From Verrucomicrobiota bacterium (lineage in GTDB: Bacteria > Verrucomicrobiota > Kiritimatiellia > SS1-B-03-39 > UBA6053), in NCBI GenBank assembly GCA_020831625.1, contig JAFIGD010000029.1:1-62081 (forward strand): a stretch of DNA of 62,081 nt, given 5' to 3'. Shown here piece after piece: positions 10,201 to 17,221 of this stretch. Numbering within the stretch: the stretch's first letter is position 1; the number at the start of each line of letters is the position of its first letter. Position numbers and translations under genes: made by a program. The notes under the pieces are model-generated. The model did not search any database, was not told the DNA's origin, and worked only from the letters and a program-made list of their open reading frames with translations.

Positions 10201-10758
10201 GCCGGAGCCCAGGAGCAGGCCAATGTCGCCGCCCGCCACCTGGCCGGGGATGTCTGGTCCGGCTATGAGGGCTCCACCCTCTTCAACATCCTTAAAATTC
10301 ACGGACGCGACGTGCGCTCCGCCGGGATCAGCGAGTTTCCCGCCGGCAGCGAAAACGACCCCGCCTGGGAGGACGTGGTGTTCGCCGACAAACGCCGCCG
10401 CATTTACCAGCGCTGCATCCTGCACAACCGCCGGCTCGTAGGCGCGCAGTTCGTCGGCGACGCCTCCCCCTGGGACGAATGCAAACGCCACATCGACTCC
10501 CGGCTCGAACTCGAGCAGGAGCGCGACACCCTGCTGCGCCCCGCCGCCGCCGAAGAGCGTCCGCCCGTTCTGGGGCGGCTCGTCTGCACCTGCAACCAGG
10601 TGGGCGAAACCAATCTGCACAACGCCATCCGCGACGGCGCAACCGATCTCGAAACCCTCTGCACAAAAACCAAAGCCGGCACCGGCTGCGGCTCCTGCCG
10701 GCCCGAAGTACAAATGATCCTGGAAAAAAATCACCGGGCGGATCATGCCGCAGTATAG
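7225..10758 (+). CDS. nasA: Assimilatory nitrate reductase fused to FAD oxidoreductase and [2Fe-2S] BFD domain
   Basis: 1177 residues. Residues 1-60 hold the [4Fe-4S] site (C10, C13, C17, C45 in CPYCGVGC...GKLC). About 60-690 is the molybdopterin oxidoreductase and its C-terminal cofactor-binding domain. From about 704 a NirB/NasB-like FAD-NAD(P)H oxidoreductase begins (ERIVIVGAGAG, second dinucleotide site VLIMGGGLLGIELA). From about 1120 there is a BFD-like [2Fe-2S] domain (VCTCNQVGE...GCGSCRPE). In Klebsiella the catalytic and electron-input parts are separate NasA and NasB; here one chain carries both. It reduces nitrate to nitrite in the cytoplasm with NAD(P)H. It overlaps the diflavin reductase by 11 bases and is the last gene of the operon. 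Confidence 0.9.
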   Translation: MSIEQTKTICPYCGVGCGVLATKDGEGRLEVEGIPDYPVNRGKLCSKGRYLHHAAADRDHRLLHPAFRDRDSDSGEYSEVSWDTAMARLTDTVRRAQAEHGPDAVAFYVSGQCLTEEYYLANKIVKGFLGTNNIDTNSRLCMSSAVMGYKETLGDDLVPACYEDLDHCDCFLVAGANPSWCHPILWRRVEARKQAKPDTKIIVVDPRRTETCAFADLHLQLLPGTDIVLFNAIAALLVEWGEIDHDFITNHTEGFERLKAELERVPLPERARVCGLNPLDIVQAASWIGKSPTFMSLWTMGLNQSRMGTDKNVALIQLNLLRGAIGRPGCGPLSLTGQPNAMGGREVGGMATLLAAHHDPANPAHRAKVAGHWQSPPLSGRPGLTATEIVEALEAGSLKVLWIIATNPAVSLPDQTRWEAAVAKADLVVVQDFSNRADTLRFADVILPAATWLEKEGTMTNSERRVARVRKLIDPPGEARPDADILLDFARRMGWEQAFNYTGPAEIFAEAAALTRGTAIDISGLSYERIDRELSVQWPCPDEGDGSARLFTDHRFATPNGRARLKPVPDAVPSPGPCAEYPLLLTTGRIRDQWHTMTRTGGVRRLNLQQDHPALDLHPDDIRRHGLEEGWPAEVRSAGGSLILRVRATEGLRPGVAFIPMHWGRGSAEGRGLVNRLLSVHTDPRSKQPDFKYTPVRVLRPVKPRERIVIVGAGAGALQFLTRYRQYNQTDEITVIGLEPRGFYNRILLPDYLTGERTWDSLETLQREAENKLKFHFVQGVSVTGIDRERRVVLRDDGEETPYDKLILATGSGPFVPPGVPVHLPRVFTMRTREDADRARAAIQPGTRVLIMGGGLLGIELAAALDAGAVKCTVVNLTARLMQIQLDETAGTLLRQELEERGIRVICEDSLAEYHTDADGAFIGAITQKGERIDAEVLFVAVGTRPNIAYLKDSGIDIKRGVCVNDHLQTSDPDIYALGEIAEHRGMLYGITAGAQEQANVAARHLAGDVWSGYEGSTLFNILKIHGRDVRSAGISEFPAGSENDPAWEDVVFADKRRRIYQRCILHNRRLVGAQFVGDASPWDECKRHIDSRLELEQERDTLLRPAAAEERPPVLGRLVCTCNQVGETNLHNAIRDGATDLETLCTKTKAGTGCGSCRPEVQMILEKNHRADHAAV

Positions 10759-10801
10759 GTGAGAGGAACCCCTGATCTTTGAGGCCAGGAATCCCTGGGG
10801 A

Positions 10802-11100
10802 GGGGCGGCATTCCTGCCGCACACCAGAGTCACTCGTCCGTGCCTGTCCGTGCCGGTCCGTGCAAATCCGTGCCCCACACCCTTTTGCGCCGCGGCCTGC
10901 GAACAAGGCCGGGCGTCAACAGCCGACTTCCGGCCCGAACAAAACCCCAAAAAAAACCACAATTTAATTCCTCGACAATCTGGATTGGGATCTGTTGGCT
11001 ACAGACCGAAAGAAACCCCATGTTCGAAGCAACCTTCCATCCACAATTCCCGCAGCTCCCGTGCGATCACGGGAGGCGGAAGCGGCTTGAGTCCGGTGCG
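10802..11100 (+). repeat. Cassette-array repeat, copy 1
   Basis: First of eight same-direction copies. Order: GGCGGCATTCC start, a TCCGTGC tandem block (about 10828-10870), a CCTTTTGCGCCGCGGCC hairpin block, an A-rich tract, the core hairpin CTCGACAA...GGATTGGGATC (10971-10998), a conserved ATGTTCGAAGCAACCTTCCA stretch at 11020, and a CCCGTG-CGAT-CACGGG hairpin (11058-11073). It fills most of the 400-bp gap after nasA and is followed at once by a promoter and antitoxin remnant. Confidence 0.8.
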
Positions 11101-11124
11101 TCAATACATTTTTCTCCGGACCTA

Positions 11125-11153
11125 TTGACACGAAAAGAGGAGCAGGATAGGAT
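11125..11153 (+). promoter_or_regulatory. Sigma70-type promoter, leaderless geometry
   Basis: TTGACA (11125-11130), 17-bp spacer, TAGGAT (11148-11153). The ATG at 11160 lies 7 bases past the -10 end, where transcription should begin, so the mRNA is predicted to be leaderless. The promoter at 19943-19971 is nearly the same sequence. Confidence 0.6.
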
Positions 11154-11159
11154 GGAAAC

Positions 11160-11288
11160 ATGAACACAGAGCAGGAAGTACGCAGCAGTGTCATAGTTCT
11201 TTCGGCGAGCGAACGCACCAGCTTGGCGCATGAACTCATCCTCAACCGCAACATGCCAAACAAGGGCCCCCATGCCAAATACAGCTGA
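11160..11288 (+). pseudogene. 5' remnant of an addiction-module antitoxin gene
   Basis: The first about 23 codons (LSASERTSLAHELIL) match the start of the antitoxin at 19978, base for base in long stretches. Then the similarity ends and the frame stops after 42 codons. It overlaps the start of a second antitoxin gene at 11272. The promoter and 5' end of one antitoxin gene have evidently been joined to another, a recombination product. Confidence 0.6.
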
Positions 11289-11499
11289 AATCATTCGCGG
11301 AGCCGAATCTCTCCCGGTGGAGGAAAGAATGCTTGTCGTCGACTCCCTGTTGCGCACCCTGAACCCTCCCGATCCGGAGATCGACCAACAATGGGCGGTT
11401 GTCGCGAAACGAAGGCTTGAAGAACTCCATTCCGGCCGGGTATCCGCCGTCCCCGGTGAAGAAGTTTTTGAAAACATTCGCCGTCGATTTGCAATATGA
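11272..11499 (+). CDS. Putative addiction-module antitoxin, TIGR02574-like
   Basis: 75 residues with the family pattern: N-terminal helix with LPVEERMLVVDSLLRTL, then NPPDPEIDQQWAVVAKRRLEEL and a short tail VPGEEVFENIRRRF. Proteins of this type neutralise ParE/RelE toxins. The start at 11272 lacks a clear ribosome site, and the gene probably depends on the promoter at 11125. The stop overlaps the start of a broken toxin frame (ATGA), the usual order antitoxin then toxin. With the toxin destroyed, the antitoxin may be a fossil or an anti-addiction factor. Confidence 0.65.
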   Translation: MPNTAEIIRGAESLPVEERMLVVDSLLRTLNPPDPEIDQQWAVVAKRRLEELHSGRVSAVPGEEVFENIRRRFAI

Positions 11500-11594
11500 C
11501 CTTTGATTTCCATCCGGAAGCGGAAAGAATTTTCATCCTTGCCGTAATGCACCTCCACCGCGAACCGGACTACTGGAAGCACAGGGATGTATAA
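11496..11594 (+). pseudogene. Internally deleted ParE/RelE toxin remnant
   Basis: 32 codons: the start MTFDFHPEAE is typical of a ParE-family N terminus and is joined directly to IFILAVMHLHREPDYWK, the usual C terminus. About 60 central codons are missing, so the toxin fold cannot form. It overlaps the antitoxin stop as ATGA. The same kind of lesion occurs in the toxin at 20202. Confidence 0.7.
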
Positions 11595-11613
11595 AGACGT
11601 TTACAGTGAGAAG

Positions 11614-12012
11614 CGGTTTTTTGGGGACGGAGCGGCATTCCCCACACGCCCCGCGTGGCAACCAGCCCCACACCAGGCTCACCCATCCGTGCCTGTCCGT
11701 GCAGATCCGTGCCCTGCCGCACACAATAGAAAGTATTTTTTACAGAAGGTAACGAAGAGAACGAAGCCATTCCACTGGTTTTTTTGACGGGATGGACAGG
11801 ATTGACGGGATCGTGCGGGGGGTTGGGGCGGCGGAACTGCGCGGCGCAGCCGCCATGGAGTGCTTTAGCGAATGTTATGAGCTACAGCCTTTTGTGCCGC
11901 AGAGTGTGGATGTGGCCGGGCGTCAACAGCCGACTTCCGTCCCGGGACAAAAACCCTCAGATCAATTCCTCGACAACCCGGATGGGGATCGGTTGACTTT
12001 TGGCGGGCACTA
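11614..12012 (+). repeat. Cassette-array repeat, copy 2
   Basis: Contains GGAGCGGCATTCC, the TCCGTGC block (about 11690-11715), an ACAGAAGGTAACGAAGAGAA block, a TGACGGGATGGACAGGATTG block, the CCTTTTGTGCCGC block and the core CTCGACAACCCGGAT (11969-11994). The last third (ATGTTCGAAGC and the CCCGTG hairpin) is absent; the copy stops shortly before the next TA pair. No gene was seen in 11595-12055. Confidence 0.75.
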
Positions 12013-12055
12013 AAAATCCTTGATTCCGAGTGCAATGAGCATTAAGTTCTTTATC

Positions 12056-12274
12056 ATGGTAACTACACTACAAGTTGAGCAGATGTCGCGGACAGAGAAG
12101 CTTCAGGTCATGGAGACTCTTTGGGCCGCTTTGTCCGTGCCTGACTCCGAGATGGAGTCGCCTGCCTGGCATGCTGACGCACTCAGGGAAACCGAAGACC
12201 GGGCCAGTCGCGGTGAAGAACGCATGGTGGATTGGGATGTTGCCAAGCGGGCACTGAGGAATCGTTTTGAATGA
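12056..12274 (+). CDS. Addiction-module antitoxin, TIGR02574-like
   Basis: 72 residues with the family layout: helix VEQMSRTEKLQVMETLWAAL, then ESPAWHADALRETEDRASRG and VDWDVAKRALRNRFE at the end. Its stop overlaps the toxin start as ATGA, so the two are translationally coupled. The ATG at 12056 fits the family start. A weak promoter (TTGATT at 12020, TAAGTT at 12043) would place transcription at or just before this ATG, like the other TA modules here, but the match is poor. Confidence 0.78.
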   Translation: MVTTLQVEQMSRTEKLQVMETLWAALSVPDSEMESPAWHADALRETEDRASRGEERMVDWDVAKRALRNRFE

Positions 12275-12576
12275 GGATCAAGGTATTATCCTCTGCCGTT
12301 GATGATCTTTCCGCCGGAAGAATATTCTACGAGCACCAGGCAGAGGGAGTTGGAGCATATTTTTTCGACTCTCTCTTTTCAGACATAGATTCTCTCGCTC
12401 TCTATGCCGGGATTCACCCAATCATCCACGGTTACCACCGGATGCTGTCCAAAAGATTTCCGTACGCGATATATTATAAGGTTGAGAATGACCTGGCTGT
12501 TGTATGGCGCGTGCTCGACCTTCGAAGAAATCCTGACAGCATTCGGGATGCGCTGGGGAAAAGAAGAACAAGATAA
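12271..12576 (+). CDS. ParE/RelE-family toxin
   Basis: 101 residues, full length for this family: N-terminal helices (SAVDDLSAGRIFYEHQAEGVGAYFFDSLFSDIDSL), a central strand with HGYHRMLSKRFPYAIYYK and a C-terminal strand VENDLAVVWRVLDLRRNP. The RFPYAIYY motif and final Arg-rich strand are typical of ParE-like gyrase or ribosome inhibitors. It pairs with the antitoxin just upstream and is the only complete TIGR02574-type pair in the array. Which target it poisons cannot be told from sequence. Confidence 0.8.
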   Translation: MRIKVLSSAVDDLSAGRIFYEHQAEGVGAYFFDSLFSDIDSLALYAGIHPIIHGYHRMLSKRFPYAIYYKVENDLAVVWRVLDLRRNPDSIRDALGKRRTR

Positions 12577-12579
12577 AAA

Positions 12580-12945
12580 CCGGAATTTATTACAGAAGGA
12601 AGCAAAGGGAGCAAGGCATGTCCGCTGCTTTCTTGACGGGATGAACTGGATCAACGGGATCGTGCAGGGGGATGGGGGCGGCGGAAATGTGCGCGTAGTG
12701 CCTTGGAGTGCTTTAGCGAATGTTATGAGCTACACCCTTTTGCGCCGCGGCCTGAGAACGATGCCGGGCGACAACAGCGGGCATTCGGCCCGGGACAAAA
12801 ACCCCAAAAAACCACAGTTTAATTCCTCGACAATCCGGATTGGGATCGGTTGATTGTCGGCAGAAAGCAAACCCCATGTTCGAAGCAAGCGTTCATCTTC
12901 AACTTCAGCGGCATCCGTGCTCCTGCAAGATGCGGGCACGGCGTT
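12580..12945 (+). repeat. Cassette-array repeat, copy 3
   Basis: Contains the TTACAGAAGG block, the TTGACGGGATGAACTGGATC block, GCGGAAATGTGCGCGTAG, CTTTAGCGAATGTTATGAGC, the CCTTTTGCGCCGCGGCCTG block and a fully palindromic core with arms CGACAATC/GATTGTCG (12828-12859). It then has ATGTTCGAAGCAAGC at 12876, after which the sequence departs from the others. A TCCGTGC block in reverse sense (GCACGGACAGCACGGACAGC, 12946-12965) follows, just before the four-helix gene. Confidence 0.75.
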
Positions 12946-12996
12946 GCACGGACAGCACGGACAGCACGGACCGCGGTTGTGTCGGGAGGGCATTTG

Positions 12997-13656
12997 ATGG
13001 GGAATGAGGGATTGGGGGATTTGCTCCCGCCAAGTGGCGGATACCGGAACCTGAAAACCTTCCGCTTGGCGCGGTTGGTCTATGACATCACCGTTCGTTT
13101 CTGTGATCTGTATGTGCCGTTGTCGTCGAGGACCCATGATCAAATGGTGCAGGCGGCCAGGTCCGGAGTTCAGAATATCGCCGAAGGCAGCGCGGCATCG
13201 GTGACCTCGCAAAAAATGGAAATGAAGCTCACGGGTGTGGCCTGGGCGTCGCTGGGAGAGTTGGAACTGGATTTTGAGGATTACCTCCGACACTGGGGGC
13301 TTCCCCAATGGGAGGGTGATCATCCCGTATTGTGCCGGTTCAAGGCCACGCGCTGCGCCGATCTTCCCGCTTTCCGCGCCTGGATCGCCACGGAACTCCG
13401 GCATCCGGATTCGGCTTCGGTGCGTCCGTGCGAATCCGCGCAGGTCCGTGCCCTGCAGTGCCCGCCCGGCCTGCGCGGACGACAGGACCGCCCGGATGCC
13501 TACGCGGCCAACGGAGCGCTCTCGCTGCTGAATCTGGTCCGCCCCTGGCTGGTCCGTCAGCTTGGCGCCCAGGGAAATGCATTCTTGGAAAAAGGCGGGT
13601 TCACGGAACGATTGTACAAAGCCCGCTCGGGTGCCAGGCGTCATCAGTGGACTTGA
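12997..13656 (+). CDS. Four-helix-bundle (23S rRNA intervening-sequence-like) protein
   Basis: 219 residues. The N-terminal half (TFRLARLVYDITVRFC, QMVQAARSGVQNIAEGSA, GELELDFEDYLRHWGL) is the S23/four-helix-bundle family. The C terminus (GALSLLNLVRPWLVRQL, GGFTERLYKARS) is the suffix domain found in longer members. The start at 12997 follows GGGAGGG. The family is often encoded in rRNA inserts or isolated islands and its role is unclear. Oddly, the segment around 13420-13460 (SVRPCESAQVRAL) is translated from the TCCGTGC repeat block that otherwise lies between genes, so a repeat has inserted in frame. Confidence 0.75.
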   Translation: MGNEGLGDLLPPSGGYRNLKTFRLARLVYDITVRFCDLYVPLSSRTHDQMVQAARSGVQNIAEGSAASVTSQKMEMKLTGVAWASLGELELDFEDYLRHWGLPQWEGDHPVLCRFKATRCADLPAFRAWIATELRHPDSASVRPCESAQVRALQCPPGLRGRQDRPDAYAANGALSLLNLVRPWLVRQLGAQGNAFLEKGGFTERLYKARSGARRHQWT

Positions 13657-13689
13657 GGTTTCTTGAGCCTTTTCCAATGAACTCCAGAG

Positions 13690-14030
13690 AGGGGAGCCTT
13701 CCCCACGCGTCCCGCGCAACAAACCGCCGCACACCAGAGTCACCCGTCCGTGCCTGTCCGTGCAGGTCCGTGCACTGCCGTGCCCTACACCCTTTTGCGC
13801 CACGGCCTGAGAACAAGGCCGGGCGTCAACAGTGGGCTATCGGCCCGGGACAAAAAACCCAAAAACCCCAAAAAAAACCACAATTTAATTCCTCGACAAT
13901 CCGGATGGGGATCGGTTGATTGTCGGCAGAAAGCAAACCCCATGTTCGAAGCAAGCTTCCATTCACAACCCTTGCGGCCCCAGTGCGATCACGGGAGGCG
14001 GGTGCGGCTTTAGTCCGCCGCGTATGCGGG
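13690..14030 (+). repeat. Cassette-array repeat, copy 4
   Basis: Close to copy 1 in layout: CCCCACGCGTCCCGCG, TCCGTGC block (about 13745-13785), CCTTTTGCGCCACGGCC hairpin block, A-rich tract, core 13892-13925 with arms CGACAATC/GATTGTCG, ATGTTCGAAGCAAGCTTCCA at 13942, and a weakened CAGTG-CGAT-CACGGG hairpin near 13980. The remaining 170 bases before the next operon hold no recognisable gene. Confidence 0.8.
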
Positions 14031-14203
14031 GATGTCCTCGTCGACGGCCAAACGGACCTGGGCCCAGTCGGATCTGTCGTTGGTGTCGGTTTTCGGGTGG
14101 AGTGGAGTGAGCTGGACCGAAGAAAAAGCAAAAACTTAGAAAAAATGACGGTTTCTATCGGTTTCGGGTTGTAAAGTCATGTGTAAAGTGGGATAGTTGA
14201 ACC

Positions 14204-15001
14204 ATGTCCGATCGAATCCATCCCCCACTGAAGCTGCCCCGCAGCCCCTTGATTTTTGTGCTGGCCCAGGTTCGTTTTCCCGAGTCGCTGGGAATTAAGG
14301 AGCGCATTCCCGTGATACAAGATGCCTTGCGTAAACTTGGATACCTGAAGGTGAATCAAAGGGAAATCATCCAAACGCGCAGAGATTCACAGAACAACGT
14401 GATCTCAAAGCAAATCCACAACCAATGGGAGTTTATAGACCGGGCGGGAACCCAGTCCGTCTTGGTGGACCCCAGATTTGTGAATGTGAATGCTTCAGAA
14501 TATGATGTGTTTGAGGCGTTTCAAAAATGTGTGGCGAAGGTTCTGGGGGTTGTGGCTTCTTGCATTGAGCCTGGTTTAATCGAGCGGCTGGGGCTGCGGT
14601 ATGTGGATTTGATTTCTCCATGTGAAGGACATGGAATGGTTGACTATGTTGACCCGGCGTTAAGGGGTTTCCAAATCGATCCAGACAAAGATCGTGAAGC
14701 CTACTACATTGAGACCATAACGAAAACGGGAGAGCATAAACGATTTATTCATCGTTACACCGAAACAGAGCGTGGATTGGGCTTCCCTCCCGACTTACTG
14801 CCTTCAGGCTTGCGCCTCAGGCAAGATCCCCGCCGTGACAGCGTTTTCGGGCTATTGGATATGGATCATATTCTGACCCAAGAGTTGAATGTGGAACCGG
14901 ATTCAATCCTGGAGGCGTTTACTGATCTGCATGCCCACCACATCAAAGCGTTTAAACGTAGTGTTACGCAAGGAGCTTTGGACGAATGGAGTCAACCATG
15001 A
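14204..15001 (+). CDS. TIGR04255-family protein
   Basis: 265 residues. The start (PPLKLPRSPLIFVLAQVRFPES) and the middle (LIERLGLRYVDLISPCEG) match the sporadically distributed TIGR04255 family, which has no assigned function; members have the N-terminal beta-rich half and a conserved GLRYVN/D motif. There is no signal peptide, so it is probably cytoplasmic. It is first in a three-gene operon and its stop overlaps the next start. GC and codon use are lower than in the nas block, in line with acquisition. A conflict or defence role is possible from its scattered distribution but is inference. Confidence 0.7.
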   Translation: MSDRIHPPLKLPRSPLIFVLAQVRFPESLGIKERIPVIQDALRKLGYLKVNQREIIQTRRDSQNNVISKQIHNQWEFIDRAGTQSVLVDPRFVNVNASEYDVFEAFQKCVAKVLGVVASCIEPGLIERLGLRYVDLISPCEGHGMVDYVDPALRGFQIDPDKDREAYYIETITKTGEHKRFIHRYTETERGLGFPPDLLPSGLRLRQDPRRDSVFGLLDMDHILTQELNVEPDSILEAFTDLHAHHIKAFKRSVTQGALDEWSQP

Positions 15002-15684
15002 GCCCAACCGCCAGAGATTATGGAAAGTACCTGGGAATCGGCTTGATTGCATCCGGTGCTTGCGCTGAAGAACCACGAATCAATATATGGAATGATTCAG
15101 GTTTTGATGTGGATTTTGTCTTTTCCGGATGCCCCAACGAGGAACTTCCTCTTCCATGGGGCACCACGGATGAAGGGATTAGCTACTATTTGTCCAGCAT
15201 CGCTTATCCCGAAATGGAGATCCATGATCAAATCGCCGCCGAACAGGTTCCCGCCCTCCTGCGGAACCTGAAGCGGGTTTTGAACCTGACCACCACCGAT
15301 CTGGCGAGTATTTGTGGTGTAAGCCGCCCCACTATTTACAGTTGGCGCAAGGGGGGAAGCATTGATTCTCAAAACCTCAAGCGGCTGGACACGCTCTCAA
15401 AACTTCTCACGTCCTGGTCGGCGCGGATGAACATGGGACTCATTTCAGCCCCCTCCGTGCCCGCCAGCCCGGAATTGAACAGAATGCTTTTTGCGGAGAC
15501 GCTGGATGAGCTGGCGATTGAGAAGCTCCTGGCCTCGCTGGCCGAAACAGCAAGAGTCCTGGAGGCGAAACGTCCTAACTCGGGCCGGGAACTGGCGGAA
15601 GCGCACGGCCTGGAACCCCTTTCCGAAGACGCCCGGGAACGAAACATGATGATGGTGCGCCTGTCCGCAGGCACGGGGAGATAA
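14986..15684 (+). CDS. HTH-domain regulator-like protein in TIGR04255 operon
   Basis: 232 residues. The N-terminal half carries an unassigned acidic domain (IWNDSGFDVDFVFSGCP). A helix-turn-helix lies around residues 100-130 (LTTTDLASICGVSRPTIYSWRKG), and the rest is helical. The start at 14986 has AAGGAG 10 bases upstream; the alternative ATG at 14998 would give an ATGA overlap with the preceding stop. It probably binds DNA and controls the operon, or senses a signal through its N-terminal part. Located between two unknown proteins in one transcription unit. Confidence 0.65.
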   Translation: MESTMSPTARDYGKYLGIGLIASGACAEEPRINIWNDSGFDVDFVFSGCPNEELPLPWGTTDEGISYYLSSIAYPEMEIHDQIAAEQVPALLRNLKRVLNLTTTDLASICGVSRPTIYSWRKGGSIDSQNLKRLDTLSKLLTSWSARMNMGLISAPSVPASPELNRMLFAETLDELAIEKLLASLAETARVLEAKRPNSGRELAEAHGLEPLSEDARERNMMMVRLSAGTGR

Positions 15685-15690
15685 AACGGC

Positions 15691-16488
15691 ATGGGTGCGG
15701 GAGAGGAGGCTCAACAGATTCGGAACCGGGGCTGGACACAGGGGTCCGTTCTGCCACCCTGCCAGATTCCGGTACTCGCCCCCATGGAAACGGAAGCCGG
15801 CTGGCTGGTCATCACACAGGCCTGCGATTTGGTTCACACAGACTTCGAACAGGAGCCGTATGTGGAACTGCTCCCCCTTCATGCCGTCCCCGACACGCAG
15901 CGGGGGCAAATCGGCAACTTTCTCCACGGGAAAAACCCCCGTGTGCTTTGTTTCGAGATCGGCCGCAGGCTCTTCCAAGTGTACGGCCGCGAGCGGGAAC
16001 GCCTGGACCGCAAGGTGCTTGCGACCGTTTTGCCTGATCCCGGCTTGCGATTGGAAGGCGCGATTCTGCGCATGCTGACCAACTGGCTGGCAAAACGATA
16101 TATCCGCCCCGCTCTGCCCGATGCCTTCAATGCCCGCCTTGGCGAAAAACCCCATGGAAAGAAAATCCGCGGGCTGCTGAAGCAAAAAGGGCATTGGATT
16201 GAATCCATCTTGATCCAATGCTCTCCCCCCCGGGATGAACTGACAGACAGCCAAAACTACAAGGCCGTTTTGTGGTTGCTGATGCGGGTCGACCTCTATG
16301 ATATTCCTTCGGCCCGCGATGAGGCGCTGGACCTCGCGGAATCCTTCGAAGAACTGCTCGAAAATGTCAAAGGGATTGATTTCCTTGATTGCAGCCTGCT
16401 CAGTGAAGCGGAGGTAAGTCTCGACGACCTGCGGTCTTTTGTGCCATGGGATTTTGACGACTTGAGCCACCGTGACGACCTTTCCTGA
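15691..16488 (+). CDS. Unknown protein with VITQACDLVH motif
   Basis: 265 residues, soluble. The segment GWLVITQACDLVHTDFEQEPYVE near residues 37-57 resembles the 'SQ(D/T)CDIV' motif seen in uncharacterised proteins of mobile and defence loci. The remainder is mixed alpha/beta with an acidic C terminus (EVSLDDLRSFVPWDFDDLS). It begins 6 bases after the HTH gene, so it belongs to the same operon. Conserved Cys and Asp in QACDLV could be metal or catalytic residues, but this is a guess. No function is assigned. Confidence 0.6.
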   Translation: MGAGEEAQQIRNRGWTQGSVLPPCQIPVLAPMETEAGWLVITQACDLVHTDFEQEPYVELLPLHAVPDTQRGQIGNFLHGKNPRVLCFEIGRRLFQVYGRERERLDRKVLATVLPDPGLRLEGAILRMLTNWLAKRYIRPALPDAFNARLGEKPHGKKIRGLLKQKGHWIESILIQCSPPRDELTDSQNYKAVLWLLMRVDLYDIPSARDEALDLAESFEELLENVKGIDFLDCSLLSEAEVSLDDLRSFVPWDFDDLSHRDDLS

Positions 16489-16550
16489 GAAACATCCCCC
16501 CCTTGCATTTTTGAATACATCAACAGACCCTAAAGCCGGGACTTCCACCC

Positions 16551-16567
16551 TTTCCGACCGTCGGAAA
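16551..16567. promoter_or_regulatory. Single TTTCCGA-N3-TCGGAAA palindrome
   Basis: Perfect 7-bp arms with CCG centre, 62 bases after the preceding stop. Same consensus as the pairs at 1462 and 61955, but unpaired. Could be an operator or part of a terminator for the TIGR04255 operon. Confidence 0.4.
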
Positions 16568-16689
16568 ACGTTCAAAATCCTCTTTTCCTTGAACCAACTG
16601 AAAAACGTTTCGAACAGAGGTACAAGTCACGACATGGAACCCTTCGGCTCTGGATCGCCTGAACATGCTTGGTGAAAAATCAAAAATCC

Positions 16690-16800
16690 TCTCTCAAAAC
16701 CCTCGACAACCCGGATTGGGATCGGTTGATTGTCAGCTGAAAGAAAAACCCATGTTCGAAGCAACATTCCATCCACAATCCCCCTCGAGCCGGACGGCGT
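16690..16800 (+). repeat. Cassette-array repeat, copy 5 (short)
   Basis: Only the last third is present: core CTCGACAACCCGGATTGGG (16702-16736) and ATGTTCGAAGCAACATTCCA at 16752. The TCCGTGC and CCTTTTG blocks and the final CCCGTG hairpin are missing. It still separates the TIGR04255 operon from the next TA pair. Confidence 0.7.
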
Positions 16801-16817
16801 TTTCATAAAATTTCTCG

Positions 16818-16846
16818 TTGCCGACTGTGGTACTTAGTGCTATAGT
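16818..16846 (+). promoter_or_regulatory. Promoter of RelE/HTH module
   Basis: TTGCCG (16818-16823), 17-bp spacer, TATAGT (16841-16846). The GTG at 16853 is 7 bases after the -10 end, the same distance as at 11160, 19978 and 50798. Confidence 0.5.
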
Positions 16847-16852
16847 ATAAAC

Positions 16853-17221
16853 GTGAAAGACCTCATGACAAAACAGTTTGGGAAATGGGTGTCGAATCAA
16901 TCGATGGATACCAGCCAATTGAAAACCGCACTGGAGGAAGTCAGACAGGGCATATGCGAAGCCAACCTTGGCGGCCACCTGTACAAGAAAAGAATCCCTT
17001 TTAAAGGGCACGGAAAAAGGGGAAGCGGGAGAACGATCGTATGCTTTAAGAAGGAGCAAATCGCTATTTTTATCCACGGCTTCGCAAAGAATGAAACCGA
17101 CAACCTTTCACCCAAAGAACTCAAAGCCTTCAAAGCTTTAGCAAAAATATTAACCGAACTCACCCCCGGTCAGATTTCAACCGCACTGAAAAACGGAGAC
17201 TTCAAAGAGGTAAACCAATGA
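16853..17221 (+). CDS. RelE/HigB-like toxin (COG4737 type)
   Basis: 122 residues from GTG 16853. The pattern FGKWVSNQSMDTSQLKTAL, then GGHLYKKRIPFKGHGKRGSGRT, CFKKEQIAIFIHGFAKNETDN and LSPKELKAFKALAKIL is that of the RelE/HigB-like toxins that pair with a downstream HTH antitoxin. They act as ribosome-dependent mRNA endonucleases in studied members. The GTG start is favoured by promoter geometry. ATG 16865 is the alternative and fits the family N terminus equally well. The stop overlaps the antitoxin start (ATGA), so here the toxin comes first. Confidence 0.78.
   Translation: MKDLMTKQFGKWVSNQSMDTSQLKTALEEVRQGICEANLGGHLYKKRIPFKGHGKRGSGRTIVCFKKEQIAIFIHGFAKNETDNLSPKELKAFKALAKILTELTPGQISTALKNGDFKEVNQ

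Noticed and set aside
7198-10962. A 1254-codon open frame on the minus strand opposite the nitrate reductase
   Set aside because: It is exactly antiparallel to a gene with complete catalytic motifs, and its translation is low-complexity Gly/Ala/Val/Glu without domains, as expected in GC-rich antisense frames.
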